A DNA stretch of 64,000 nucleotides from Anaerolineales bacterium (GTDB lineage Bacteria > Chloroflexota > Anaerolineae > 4572-78 > J111): contig JACKAU010000007.1 of assembly GCA_020634855.1 (NCBI GenBank), positions 1 to 64,000 of the forward strand, read 5' to 3'. Every line of letters begins with the position of its first letter. The stretch's first letter is position 1. This document shows, piece by piece, positions 43,365 through 52,663 of the stretch. Both the position numbers and the translations under genes were made by a program. The notes beneath the pieces are model-generated. The model was not told where the DNA came from. It searched no databases and saw only the letters and a program-made list of their open reading frames with translations.

Positions 43365-44027
43365 ATGATGGCAACTATGCAAAGTGACATTTCCGACAAA
43401 GCCAAAGCGACGCGCAAACGGATTCTCGATGCCGCGATTCGAGTATTCGCGCACAAGGGGTTCCATGATACGCGCGTCGATGAAATTGTTGAAGAATCAG
43501 GCAGTTCTAAAGGCGCGGTCTATTTTTATTTTCCAGGCAAGCAGCAAATTTTCCTGGCCCTCATCGACGAATTTGCCGATTTACTGGAGCGGCGGCTAAC
43601 CGAGGCCGTCGATCAGGAACAGGGCGGGGTACGCAAGGTCAATGCGGCCTTAAAAACCTGTCTGGAGACATTTGGGCGCTATCGAGGCCTGGCCAAAATA
43701 TTTCTCATTCAGGCCGTCGGACTGGGAGCCGCGTTTGAGGAAAAACGTTCGGAGTTACACCAGCGCTTCGCCAACCTGATTAAATGCTATCTCGATCAGG
43801 CCGTCGCCGATGAGGAGATTCCGCCCATCGATACGGAAGTGGTGGCTTTCGCCTGGATGGGAGCCATCAATGAAGTCGTTATCCGCTGGGTGCATACAGG
43901 TGAACCTGAACCCGCCCGCGTCTTATTAACCTTACGAGCGATGCTGCTACGTGGCATTGGCGTGCCGGAGACGGACATTGCCGGTCTGGCCATCACGCCG
44001 ATTGAAATCGTTGAAAAATCAAGCTGA
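43365..44027 (+). CDS. TetR-family transcriptional regulator
   Basis: About 220 residues. The N-terminal helix-turn-helix has RKRILDAAIRVFAHKGFHDTRVDEIVEESGSSKGAVYFYFPGKQQIF, the classic TetR pattern (about 20-65). The C-terminal ligand-binding half is helical, with a YxxxA segment. First gene of the menF-D-B-E run, 22 bp before menF, so it likely controls quinone genes or itself. The effector is not known. Start choice among ATG 43365, 43368 and 43377 is uncertain. Confidence 0.88.
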   Translation: MMATMQSDISDKAKATRKRILDAAIRVFAHKGFHDTRVDEIVEESGSSKGAVYFYFPGKQQIFLALIDEFADLLERRLTEAVDQEQGGVRKVNAALKTCLETFGRYRGLAKIFLIQAVGLGAAFEEKRSELHQRFANLIKCYLDQAVADEEIPPIDTEVVAFAWMGAINEVVIRWVHTGEPEPARVLLTLRAMLLRGIGVPETDIAGLAITPIEIVEKSS

Positions 44028-44049
44028 TATTTATGAGAAAGGGTCCATC

Positions 44050-45483
44050 ATGCTCCAAACCGCTGTTTCACTACCCATTGAAATGGCCGATAAGCTCGAA
44101 CTCTTAGCCACGACTGCGGTCAACCAAAGAAAACACACGTTCATCAGTTACAGTCTACGCTGGCCCTCCATTCCAATGCTGACATTTTTGAGCCAAGTGG
44201 AAAACGCGCCGAGAGTGTACTGGGAAAGTGATAACTTATCAGTAAGTCTAGCCGGCTATGATGCAACGGCGATGCTCTATGCCGACGGGGTAGATCGTTT
44301 TGAGTCTATTCGCAAACAGTCATGGAAGTTGTTTAGAAATATCATCTGCCTTAACGATAAGACCCCGGATACAGTAGGACCACGATTGTTTGGCGGGTTT
44401 GCTTTTCAGGTAGAAGACAAACCCCAGGCGCTGTGGTCGGCTTTTCCGGCGGCCCGCTTTATGTTGCCACGGATTCAACTGATCCGGCTCAACCATGAGG
44501 AAACCTGGTTGACCATTAATCAGGCCATCAGTCCCAAAGATGATCCCCACGAGATCGCCTGGCGCATGCATGAAGAGATCCGCCGACTGCTAGTCATTCA
44601 CGATCTGGATAAACCGGAACCGTCTGTTTTGAATTCCAGCCATGCGCCCCGCTCCGTTGAGGATTTAATGGTATTTGAAACCTGGGAGCGATTGGTTTCA
44701 GAAGCGACCTGCCGTATCCGACGCAGCGACCTGGACAAGGTGGTGTTAGCTCGTGCCCGCCGAATGCACAGCCGGCAAGCGGTCAATCCTATTGAGACGC
44801 TCAGCCGCCTAAAGCAAAATTATCCCGGCTGCTATCGTTTTTTGTTCGAACCGGTGCCGGGCCACGCTTTTTACGGAGCCACTCCCGAACTGCTGGCCGA
44901 GGTCTCCAAACCCCAACTGCGTACTGCTGCGGTAGCCGGCTCTATTCGACGGGGGAAAACAAAAGAAGAAGACGCAGCTTTGGAGCAAGAATTAATGGCC
45001 AACCCCAAGGAACGGCTTGAACATGGCTTGGTGGTTGATGTACTTGAAGAAAATTTGCGACCTATTGTGACTCGTCTCAAGATAGCGCCGCAACCCAGCT
45101 TACTGAAATTGAGCAATATTCAGCATTTGAAAACACCCATTACCGGCAAATTGAAAAGCACCAAAGGCATTTTGCCGGTCATCGAGGCCCTGCATCCCAC
45201 CCCGGCTCTGGGTGGCCGCCCCCGAGATATCGCTTTATCGATTATCAATGAAAATGAACCGATTTCCAGAGGCTGGTACGGCTCGCCTATTGGATGGCTT
45301 GATCCCCAGCAAAATGGTGTGTTTGCCGTGGCGATTCGTTCGGCAGTGACGGTTAACCAGGAGACCCTGCTGTACGCCGGCGCCGGTATCGTGGCCGATT
45401 CAATCCCTGACAAGGAGTGGCGAGAAACGCAGCTCAAATTCAAACCGTTAACTGATGCTTTGGGAGGCGCAAATAAAGCATGA
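44050..45483 (+). CDS. menF: Isochorismate synthase
   Basis: 478 residues. Converts chorismate to isochorismate, the first dedicated step of menaquinone synthesis. The C-terminal chorismate-binding domain has YGATPELLAEV, AVAGSIRRGKTKEED, LKLSNIQHLKTPITG, LHPTPALGGRPRD and the closing LYAGAGIVADSIPDKEWRET, all MenF/EntC/TrpE-type blocks with the Mg-binding Glu residues. The start at 44050 has AAAGGG 8 bases before it. Stop overlaps menD by 4 bases. Confidence 0.93.
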   Translation: MLQTAVSLPIEMADKLELLATTAVNQRKHTFISYSLRWPSIPMLTFLSQVENAPRVYWESDNLSVSLAGYDATAMLYADGVDRFESIRKQSWKLFRNIICLNDKTPDTVGPRLFGGFAFQVEDKPQALWSAFPAARFMLPRIQLIRLNHEETWLTINQAISPKDDPHEIAWRMHEEIRRLLVIHDLDKPEPSVLNSSHAPRSVEDLMVFETWERLVSEATCRIRRSDLDKVVLARARRMHSRQAVNPIETLSRLKQNYPGCYRFLFEPVPGHAFYGATPELLAEVSKPQLRTAAVAGSIRRGKTKEEDAALEQELMANPKERLEHGLVVDVLEENLRPIVTRLKIAPQPSLLKLSNIQHLKTPITGKLKSTKGILPVIEALHPTPALGGRPRDIALSIINENEPISRGWYGSPIGWLDPQQNGVFAVAIRSAVTVNQETLLYAGAGIVADSIPDKEWRETQLKFKPLTDALGGANKA

Positions 45484-47258
45484 CCGCACCCAACCGCAGT
45501 ACGCTGTGGGCTGAAATCTTTGTCGATGAGTTGGCCCGGGCCGGACTTCGCCATGTCTGCATCGCGCCCGGCTCGCGTTCGACGCCATTGACCATCGCTT
45601 TTTTTCAACATGCCGACATCTCGGTACACTCGCTGTTGGATGAGCGTGGCGCCGGCTTTTTTGCGCTGGGGATGGCCCTGGCCGGTCGCCAGCCTGTGGC
45701 CGTGGTCTGTACTTCGGGCACGGCTGCATCGAATCTTCACCCGGCCATTACCGAGGCTTACTACGCCCAGATCCCGCTGCTCATCCTCACCACCGACCGC
45801 CCTCACGAGTTACGGCACAGCGGCTCCAACCAGACCATCGACCAGCTTAAGATGTTTGGCGATCACGTCCGCTGGTTTGTCGATGTTGGGCTGCCGGAAG
45901 CCGATCCCTCGCCCCTGACCATGCGTTCGCTGCGGACATTGGCTGTCCGAGCGGTGGCCACCGCTCAAGGCATGCCGCCGGGACCGATTCATCTCAACCT
46001 CCCCTTCCGAAAACCGCTAGAACCGATTCCTGACTCCAACGATATGCTTGACCAGCTCCGCCATGATCGAGTTGACGGCCGAATCAATAATCTACCTTTC
46101 ACCCGGATCAGCCAAGGCAATATTGCGCCCTCGTCCGAGCAGATCGACCTGCTGCTCAATGCCATTCAAAATGCGCCCAAAGGGTTGATTGTGTGCGGGC
46201 CGCGCTGCGACGGCACTGATTTTCCCCAAGCCGTGAGCAAACTGGCCCAGGTCACTCAGTACCCTATCCTGGCTGATGCCTTGTCAGGTGCTCGTTTTGG
46301 GCCGCATCTGAACCAGAACGATGTTATGGTCCTGGGCAGTTATGAAACCTACCTTCAATCCGAAATCACCCACCGCTGGGAAGCTCCGGACCTTATTATT
46401 CGATTTGGGTCGATGCCTACCTCAAAAGCCCTCGGTGATCATCTGGCGGCCTGGACGGACTGCCGCCAAATTGCGATTAGCGGCAGTGGACTGTGGCAGG
46501 ATGACACCCACACGCTGACTCACTACGTCTGGGCCGATCCGGCCATGACGTGTCGCTTCGTGGCCTCTCAGCTTAAAAATATTAAATTAAAAAATAGTTC
46601 GTGGCGGACCCAATTTGAGCAGGCAGAAAAAACCGTGCAAGAAGTTTTTGAGAAAAACCGAGATGAAACCTATTTTGAGGGAGCTATCCTAACCGATGTA
46701 GTTGACCTGCTGCCAATCGACGCGCTCTTGTACGTAGCCAGCAGCTTGCCAGTACGCCACCTGGATCAATTTGTGTGGCCCGATCCTAAAAACCTGCGCG
46801 TCTTTGCCAATCGGGGTGCGAGCGGCATCGACGGCACCATCGCCAGTGCTCTAGGTGCGGCGAAAACAACTGAGCACCCGCTGGTTTTGGTCATTGGCGA
46901 CTTAGCCTTTTACCATGATATGAACAGCCTACTGGCTTTACAACGCAATCAGGTCAAGGCGACCATTGTCTTAATCAACAACAATGGCGGTGGGATTTTT
47001 CACCGACTGCCCATCGCCAACTTCGATCCCCCTTTCACCGAGCTGTTTGTCACCCCCCACAGCTTATCTTTTGAACCGGTGGTGCGGATGTTTGGCGCCG
47101 ATTACGCGGCTGTGACCAGCCGCACTGAATTTCGACAGGCGCTCCAAGAGTCGCTCGCAGCGCCTACGTCTCGGGTCATCGAAGTTCAGACCGACTCTGC
47201 TCTACACGAAAAAATACGCCGTAAAATCATTAACAAAGTCACCCAAAAGTTGACATAG
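45480..47258 (+). CDS. menD: SEPHCHC synthase (thiamine-diphosphate enzyme)
   Basis: 592 residues, typical length. Joins isochorismate and 2-oxoglutarate to SEPHCHC with ThDP and Mg. Seen: N-terminal LARAGLRHVCIAPGSRSTPLTIAF, the Glu-bearing DERGAGFFALGMALAGRQPVAVVCTSGTAASNL, and the C-terminal ThDP/Mg block GDLAFYHDMNSLL with NNNGGGIFHRLP. Cytoplasmic. ATGA overlap with menF. Confidence 0.95.
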   Translation: MTAPNRSTLWAEIFVDELARAGLRHVCIAPGSRSTPLTIAFFQHADISVHSLLDERGAGFFALGMALAGRQPVAVVCTSGTAASNLHPAITEAYYAQIPLLILTTDRPHELRHSGSNQTIDQLKMFGDHVRWFVDVGLPEADPSPLTMRSLRTLAVRAVATAQGMPPGPIHLNLPFRKPLEPIPDSNDMLDQLRHDRVDGRINNLPFTRISQGNIAPSSEQIDLLLNAIQNAPKGLIVCGPRCDGTDFPQAVSKLAQVTQYPILADALSGARFGPHLNQNDVMVLGSYETYLQSEITHRWEAPDLIIRFGSMPTSKALGDHLAAWTDCRQIAISGSGLWQDDTHTLTHYVWADPAMTCRFVASQLKNIKLKNSSWRTQFEQAEKTVQEVFEKNRDETYFEGAILTDVVDLLPIDALLYVASSLPVRHLDQFVWPDPKNLRVFANRGASGIDGTIASALGAAKTTEHPLVLVIGDLAFYHDMNSLLALQRNQVKATIVLINNNGGGIFHRLPIANFDPPFTELFVTPHSLSFEPVVRMFGADYAAVTSRTEFRQALQESLAAPTSRVIEVQTDSALHEKIRRKIINKVTQKLT

Positions 47259-47366
47259 TTTTTTCAAATCGGTGTCAGAACTGGCCAATGAGGCTGATAA
47301 GCTCTCGCCCGGCCAAAACCTCGATGCCAGTTTGTCCCTATTATCTTGCGAATTAAGGAGCAAAAA

Positions 47367-48197
47367 ATGACTGAATGGATTCAAGCTAAAGAGTATCAGG
47401 ATATTACTTACCACAAGGCCGACGGTATGGCTCGGATCGCCTTTAACCGGCCCGAAGTCCGAAATGCCTTCCGGCCCACGACCGTGTTTGAGTTGATCGA
47501 AGCTTTCAGCGAGGCCTGGGAAGATCAAAACGTTGGCGTCGTGCTATTCACCGGCAACGGCCCGGCCAAAGACGGCAAATATGCCTTCTGTTCCGGCGGC
47601 GATCAAAAAGTGCGGGGCGAGTCCGGTTATGTCGATGACCAGGGCGTCGATCGACTCAACGTGTTGCAACTTCAGCGGATTATCCGCTCGATGCCCAAAC
47701 CGGTCATCGCTTTGGTGGCCGGTTATGCCATTGGTGGCGGCCACGTCTTGCACGTCATCTGCGATCTGTCCATCGCTGCTGACAATGCCATCTTCGGCCA
47801 AACCGGCCCCAAAGTCGGCAGTTTCGACGGCGGATTAGGCTCCAGCTACCTGGCCCGGATCATCGGCCAAAAGAAAGCCCGCGAAATCTGGTATCTGTGC
47901 CGCCAATACGGCGCTGAAGAAGCGCTCGAGATGGGGTTGGTCAACAAAGTGGTGCCGGTCGACGAGCTTGAAGCAGAGGGCGTCCAGTGGGCCCAAGAAA
48001 TTTTGGACAAAAGCCCCATCGCTATTCGCTGCCTTAAAGCCGCCTTCAACGCCGATTGTGATGGCCAAATTGGCTTGCAAGAGTTGGCCGGCCACGCCAC
48101 GATGCTCTTTTACATGTCGGAAGAAGGGCAGGAGGGACGTAACGCCTTCGTACAAAAACGCGATCCCAATTTCCGCAAGTATCCCTGGCGAGCCTAA
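47367..48197 (+). CDS. menB: 1,4-dihydroxy-2-naphthoyl-CoA synthase
   Basis: 276 residues. Crotonase-fold enzyme that closes the second ring, using OSB-CoA. Visible: the N-terminal MARIAFNRPEVRNAFRP, the CoA loop CSGGDQKVRGESGYVD, the oxyanion hole AIGGGHVLHV and the C-terminal FRKYPWRA typical of MenB. ATG 47367 has AAGGAG 6 bases upstream. It sits 108 bp after menD, then 67 bp with tandem AT repeats before menE. Confidence 0.94.
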   Translation: MTEWIQAKEYQDITYHKADGMARIAFNRPEVRNAFRPTTVFELIEAFSEAWEDQNVGVVLFTGNGPAKDGKYAFCSGGDQKVRGESGYVDDQGVDRLNVLQLQRIIRSMPKPVIALVAGYAIGGGHVLHVICDLSIAADNAIFGQTGPKVGSFDGGLGSSYLARIIGQKKAREIWYLCRQYGAEEALEMGLVNKVVPVDELEAEGVQWAQEILDKSPIAIRCLKAAFNADCDGQIGLQELAGHATMLFYMSEEGQEGRNAFVQKRDPNFRKYPWRA

Positions 48198-48230
48198 TAA
48201 TTGATAATTGACAATTGATAATTGATAATG
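48198..48230. repeat. AT-rich TTGATAAT tandem repeat
   Basis: Several copies of TTGATAAT/TTGACAAT in direct array between menB and menE. Self-complementary, so it could also form a hairpin. Confidence 0.55.
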
Positions 48231-48264
48231 AGATTTGTAATCGTTAATCTTCGATCTGCTTGCT

Positions 48265-49749
48265 ATGCTTGATTGGCTTGCCCATAGGGCGAACATTTCT
48301 CCTCAGAAAACTGCGCTAATTTTTGGCAACCGAAGCTGGAGCTACGCGGCGCTGAACGACCTGGTCGGCGAGTTGGCCGCCAAACTGGCCGCGAGTGGCG
48401 TTACTGCTGGGCAGCACGTGGCCGTATTGTTGCCAAACCGGGTTGAGTTTGTGACCTTGATTCACGCCCTGGCGCGGCTCAATGCGGTGATTGTGCCGCT
48501 GAACATCCGTCTAACCGAAACGGAATTGAGCTGGCAAGTAGATCAGTCAGACAGCCGCCTTCTGATTTGCGATCGTGAAACTGAACCGCTGGCCGTTGAA
48601 TTAGCCGGGCAGGTCGAACAAATTTTATCGGTCGATACCTCAGCAGCGGTTGTCTCGCTCATCGATATTCCGGCGGCAGACGCATCTCTTTGGCAAGCGC
48701 GGCCACTCAACCTTGATAGCCTTCAGGGCATCATCTACACCTCCGGCACGACCGGGCAGCCCAAAGGGGCGATGCTGACTCACAGCAACCATTTCTGGAG
48801 CGCTACCGCTTCGGCCTACCGGTTAGACACTGATCCGGCTGATCGCTGGCTGTTGTGTATGCCGTTGTATCACGTGGGCGGCATGGCGATTGTCCTGCGC
48901 TGCTGCCTGTATGGGACGGCGGTTGTCCTTCAAAACGGGTTTAATGAGGATGTGGTGGGTCAAGCCCTCGCAACCCAGGCCGTCACCCTCATCTCAGTGG
49001 TGCCGACCATGCTGCACCGGCTGCTGGAGTCTCACCGTGATCAGTTGGCTAACTCTCAACTGCGCTGTGTGTTGGTCGGTGGAGCGGCGGCTCCGGCCGA
49101 TCTGGTTAAAAAATGTCTAGCGCTAAATCTGCCGGTGGCCGCCACGTACGGCCTGACCGAGGCGGCATCGCAGGTGGCGACAGCCTCGCCCGACACAGTA
49201 GCCGGCAAGCCGGGCCAGGTGGGCAAACCGTTGATGTTTGTCACCGTACGCGTGGTCGATGAGGCCGGTCATGACCTTCAACCCGAAAAAATCGGCGAGA
49301 TTGTGGTGAGTGGGCCAACCGTGATGCGCGGCTACTACCGCCAGCCCGCCGCCACTGAAACAGTGCTGCGCAATGGTGAATTTTATACGGGCGATATGGG
49401 CTACTTCGATCAAGCGGGTGATTTGTGGGTAGTCCAGCGGCGGGCCGACTTGATTGTTTCCGGTGGGGAAAATGTCTACCCGGTTGAGGTGGAGCAAGTT
49501 CTGCGTCGGCACCCAGCCGTGGACGAGGCCTGCGTTTTTGGGGTTGAGGATACCGAGTGGGGCCAGCGGGTGGCTGCGATCGTCGTGGTCAAACGCGGCG
49601 CTGAACTATCGACGCAAGAGCTGATGGATTTCAGTCGAGATCATCTGGCCGGCTATAAAGTGCCCCGTCTGATTCATTTTATTGACGCCCTACCCCGAAC
49701 AGCCTCAGGCAAAATTCGTCGAGACGAAGTCCGTCGTCAAATTATTTAA
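48265..49749 (+). CDS. menE: o-Succinylbenzoate-CoA ligase
   Basis: 494 residues. ANL-superfamily adenylating enzyme making OSB-CoA for MenB. Seen: the P-loop-like IIYTSGTTGQPKGAMLTH, ATYGLTEAAS, YTGDMGYFDQAGDLWVVQRRADLIVSGGENVYPVEVE and the catalytic Lys in ASGKIRRDEV. Context with menF-D-B makes the OSB specificity convincing. Confidence 0.92.
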   Translation: MLDWLAHRANISPQKTALIFGNRSWSYAALNDLVGELAAKLAASGVTAGQHVAVLLPNRVEFVTLIHALARLNAVIVPLNIRLTETELSWQVDQSDSRLLICDRETEPLAVELAGQVEQILSVDTSAAVVSLIDIPAADASLWQARPLNLDSLQGIIYTSGTTGQPKGAMLTHSNHFWSATASAYRLDTDPADRWLLCMPLYHVGGMAIVLRCCLYGTAVVLQNGFNEDVVGQALATQAVTLISVVPTMLHRLLESHRDQLANSQLRCVLVGGAAAPADLVKKCLALNLPVAATYGLTEAASQVATASPDTVAGKPGQVGKPLMFVTVRVVDEAGHDLQPEKIGEIVVSGPTVMRGYYRQPAATETVLRNGEFYTGDMGYFDQAGDLWVVQRRADLIVSGGENVYPVEVEQVLRRHPAVDEACVFGVEDTEWGQRVAAIVVVKRGAELSTQELMDFSRDHLAGYKVPRLIHFIDALPRTASGKIRRDEVRRQII

Positions 49750-49760
49750 AGCCTCTGAGC

Positions 49761-49789
49761 TTGTCATTTGATCTTAATTTCACTATAAT
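49761..49789 (+). promoter_or_regulatory. Strong sigma-70-type promoter
   Basis: TTGTCA, 17-bp spacer, TATAAT. It drives the HAD-LamG pair that starts at 49840. Confidence 0.7.
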
Positions 49790-49839
49790 GGCATCAGGGT
49801 TCTTTCAGATCTTTAAATCCAAATAAGGTTAAATTTCTC

Positions 49840-50601
49840 TTGGTCCACAATCGTCGTTACCACACTGTAATTTTTGATGTTGGGGGGACCCTGGTTGGCT
49901 TCGAAGACGACGCCCCATTTGCTGAATTTTTGGCAACGGTTGATACACCCCATCCTTATGCGTCTGCCACAGAACTGCGCTGCAAAATGATCCATACGCT
50001 TTCTGTCCGGCGAGATGAGGTTGTTGGTATTGGGCTGGATGATGACAGCATCAACAACTGGTGGTTAACCATTTTCGATGATCTTTTCCCCCACAACCCC
50101 ACCGCCGCCCGGCGGATGTGGCTGCTTTTTAAAGATAATTACTTTGACAGCCACTTTCCCGATACGCTCCCTATTTTGAACCGCCTCAAAGCCAGAGGCG
50201 TACCGATGGGTATTATTTCTAATTACGGAACCCATCTTCTCGATCTTCTGCCTAAATTAGAACTTTTCGACTATTTTAACTTTGTTATTGTTTCGGCTAT
50301 AGTAGGTGTAACCAAGCCGAACCCCAGAATTTTCGAGATCGCCATCGAGGAGGCTAAAGCCGCCCCCGATCAAATTCTCTACGTGGGCGACAACTATCTC
50401 GATGATATTGTTGGCGCTAACAACGTAGGGATGGACGCCGTCCTGATCAATAGACCAGGACGGAAGCCCGCCACCGCGCCGGTCACGATTGATAGTTTAC
50501 TGGATATCGAAAAGCTAGTCTTTCCGAATGAGTATTCGGAAAGAAAGACAGAGGAGAGATTTGTAAATGTCCAATACCCCTATAATTATGGGTACGGGTA
50601 G
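49840..50601 (+). CDS. HAD-superfamily hydrolase
   Basis: 253 residues from a TTG start with AAGGTT upstream. Motif I is IFDVGGTLVGF, with Gly at the second Asp position. Motif II is IISNYG, the Lys is in VTKPNPRIFE, and motif IV is YVGDNYLDDIVGA. HAD IA (YjjG-like) phosphatase fold; loss of the general acid Asp makes the activity uncertain. The 3' end overlaps the LamG gene by 35 bases, suggesting translational coupling. Confidence 0.82.
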   Translation: MVHNRRYHTVIFDVGGTLVGFEDDAPFAEFLATVDTPHPYASATELRCKMIHTLSVRRDEVVGIGLDDDSINNWWLTIFDDLFPHNPTAARRMWLLFKDNYFDSHFPDTLPILNRLKARGVPMGIISNYGTHLLDLLPKLELFDYFNFVIVSAIVGVTKPNPRIFEIAIEEAKAAPDQILYVGDNYLDDIVGANNVGMDAVLINRPGRKPATAPVTIDSLLDIEKLVFPNEYSERKTEERFVNVQYPYNYGYG

Positions 50602-52129
50602 AATTGAACTTGATTATTTCAATTCAACTATCGGCCAATTTACCTACCGTTATCAAATCCGCACCGACGGCATCAAATTTATCCACCCCAAAACGCAAAA
50701 TTTAATTAGCGCCTTTGAATTAGTAGAGCAGCAACTGGCTAATGAACCTTTTGGTTTGAAACAATCCAGTTACGCCAAGCTTAATCTGTTCTTGTTTAGC
50801 CTGGAGAACTATTTTAGCGTCGATTTAATCCATGAAGCTGATCAGGTGATCTTAACTGTCACTCACCTCGATCCCTTTGGGCCAAGTATTGACCCCGTTT
50901 TTAAGGATCTCAGTCTCACTTTTGTCGAAAGTAAATCTGAGGACACAACCACCCTCACGGTCAATGGTCAGGTTACCCTCAATTTATTCAACAATGAGAT
51001 CATCCTCCAAGCCAAATTTTCACCGGACGTTGGTCTACAGTTTAATTATGAGCAGGCAAACAACCGTGGTCTGTTGCCCCTTAATAATATCGGCACATTA
51101 GAGTTAAGCCGACTTAGCGTTAGCCAACCTGCTCTTGAGACTTTAAGCCCTCAAGTTCTATTCACTTTTGACGAAGATTCAGGCAACACGATTTTTGACG
51201 GCGCGATTGACATGAACCCGCCGATTAATTTGACCATTGAGGATGAATCGGTGGTCAGCCGGCTTACCGGCGGCTTAACGGTGAACCCTAAAGCGTCTTC
51301 CCTTATCGCTTCAGCCCCGATCCAAAAAGGGACGGTAAATCCTGTAACACGGCTGGTCGAAGCCTGTCAAGAAACCGACGAATTGACCATTGAAGCCTGG
51401 GTTAAACCGGCTAACACCACTCAAGAGGGGCCGGCGCGCATCGTCACTTTATCACGGAATACAAGTAGACGAAACTTTACCCTTGGTCAAGGCATGTGGG
51501 GTGATTCGCCCTCAGATGTTTATGATGTCCGCATACAGACCAGCTCGACTAATTCAAACGGCATCCCCTCCACCACCACCCCGGCCGAGACCTTGACCAC
51601 CGAATTAACCCATGTGGTGGTTACCAGAAAGAACTCCGGCGAAGTTCGTATTTATGTCAATGGCGTTCAATGTATTGAGCAAATTGTGGAGGGTAATTTT
51701 GCAAAATGGGAAGTTGGTCGCTATCGACTGGCTTTAGCGAACGAGTTAACCGGCCGGCGCCCATGGGCCGGCGACTACTATTATATCGCCATCTACAATC
51801 AAGCGCTGGATGAACACCAAATCGCGGCGAAATATGCGCCAGAAGTTACGACTGAGGGAACATTGACCTTAGGTGATGGTTTTGGAGTTATGGCCAACCA
51901 GCGGATCAAGACGAGGCTTGATTACCATCTGGGAAAAGGGACTCTTTCGGCGAAAATGGATACCGCTGTCGATATTGGTTCCCAATTCCATTTTAATAGT
52001 CTGAACCTGGAATGGCGCAAGTCATTTGATGAATTGGGCTGGCAGCTTACGGGGCAAGGTCAGGTGAGTCTAACAATTTTAGGGCAGGTACTCGATTTTT
52101 CTAGCCGACCGGAACAAAAAATCGAGTAA
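50567..52129 (+). CDS. LamG / concanavalin-A-like domain protein
   Basis: 520 residues, no signal peptide or membrane helix. The middle (about 265-430) is a LamG-type jelly-roll: ELTIEAWVKPANTT, ARIVTLSRNTS, LTHVVVTRKNSGEVRIYVNGVQ and YYYIAIYNQALDEHQIAAKY. The flanks are strand-rich and unassigned. LamG domains bind sugars or proteins, usually outside the cell; the missing signal peptide suggests export by another route or release on lysis. GGAGAG precedes the ATG inside the HAD gene. Confidence 0.78.
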   Translation: MSNTPIIMGTGRIELDYFNSTIGQFTYRYQIRTDGIKFIHPKTQNLISAFELVEQQLANEPFGLKQSSYAKLNLFLFSLENYFSVDLIHEADQVILTVTHLDPFGPSIDPVFKDLSLTFVESKSEDTTTLTVNGQVTLNLFNNEIILQAKFSPDVGLQFNYEQANNRGLLPLNNIGTLELSRLSVSQPALETLSPQVLFTFDEDSGNTIFDGAIDMNPPINLTIEDESVVSRLTGGLTVNPKASSLIASAPIQKGTVNPVTRLVEACQETDELTIEAWVKPANTTQEGPARIVTLSRNTSRRNFTLGQGMWGDSPSDVYDVRIQTSSTNSNGIPSTTTPAETLTTELTHVVVTRKNSGEVRIYVNGVQCIEQIVEGNFAKWEVGRYRLALANELTGRRPWAGDYYYIAIYNQALDEHQIAAKYAPEVTTEGTLTLGDGFGVMANQRIKTRLDYHLGKGTLSAKMDTAVDIGSQFHFNSLNLEWRKSFDELGWQLTGQGQVSLTILGQVLDFSSRPEQKIE

Positions 52130-52169
52130 GCGTTCAGCGCCTAACCGACTGCTAAACAGTTACAAAAAC

Positions 52170-52604
52170 TTATTCTGGTTCTATAGTAAACGTAAGGGGG
52201 AAGCCTTGCTGCCGAGCTGTATATTGGGCCTTGAACACTTTGCTTTTAGCTTGTTCCAACGGTAGGGTACAAACATAGGCATTTCCCCGGCTGTGCGCTT
52301 CATAGGCAATACGGGTGGCCCGCGCGAAGGTTACGGCAAAAATGGTCACTAAAATGTTGATCACAAATTCAAAGGTAGTCACATTATCGTTGTGAATAAT
52401 CACCCGATAAGGCCGTTCTAACTCTTCATCACTAACTACCACAAATTCCAGATCGATATCCGTGTCAGTGTCAGTATTCGTATCGGTATCAGTATCAGTA
52501 TCCAAACTGAGCCGGTAAACATGATCCACGGCGGTTAGAGCCAACTTATCGATCGTTGAAGTAGTTATCAGCGCTAACTTGGTTTTCATTGCCTCTATAC
52601 ACAT
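52170..52604 (-). CDS. clpS: ClpS-like adaptor with an Asp-Thr repeat insertion
   Basis: 144 residues if started at 52604 (139 from ATG 52589; neither has good spacing). The C-terminal 80 residues are ClpS: RPYRVIIHNDNVTTFEFVINIL, then a HSRGNA block and QGFPLTFTIEPE. ClpS binds N-degron substrates and hands them to ClpAP/ClpCP. The 20-residue D-T run before the core comes from a hexanucleotide DNA repeat (about 52445-52510) and is unusual; length may vary between strains. Confidence 0.8.
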   Translation of the reverse strand: MCIEAMKTKLALITTSTIDKLALTAVDHVYRLSLDTDTDTDTNTDTDTDIDLEFVVVSDEELERPYRVIIHNDNVTTFEFVINILVTIFAVTFARATRIAYEAHSRGNAYVCTLPLEQAKSKVFKAQYTARQQGFPLTFTIEPE

Positions 52605-52663
52605 CCTTTTTCACAAATGATCAATTACTTTAGTCGAGAGTTTACAAAGCCCAGTTGCTGCGA

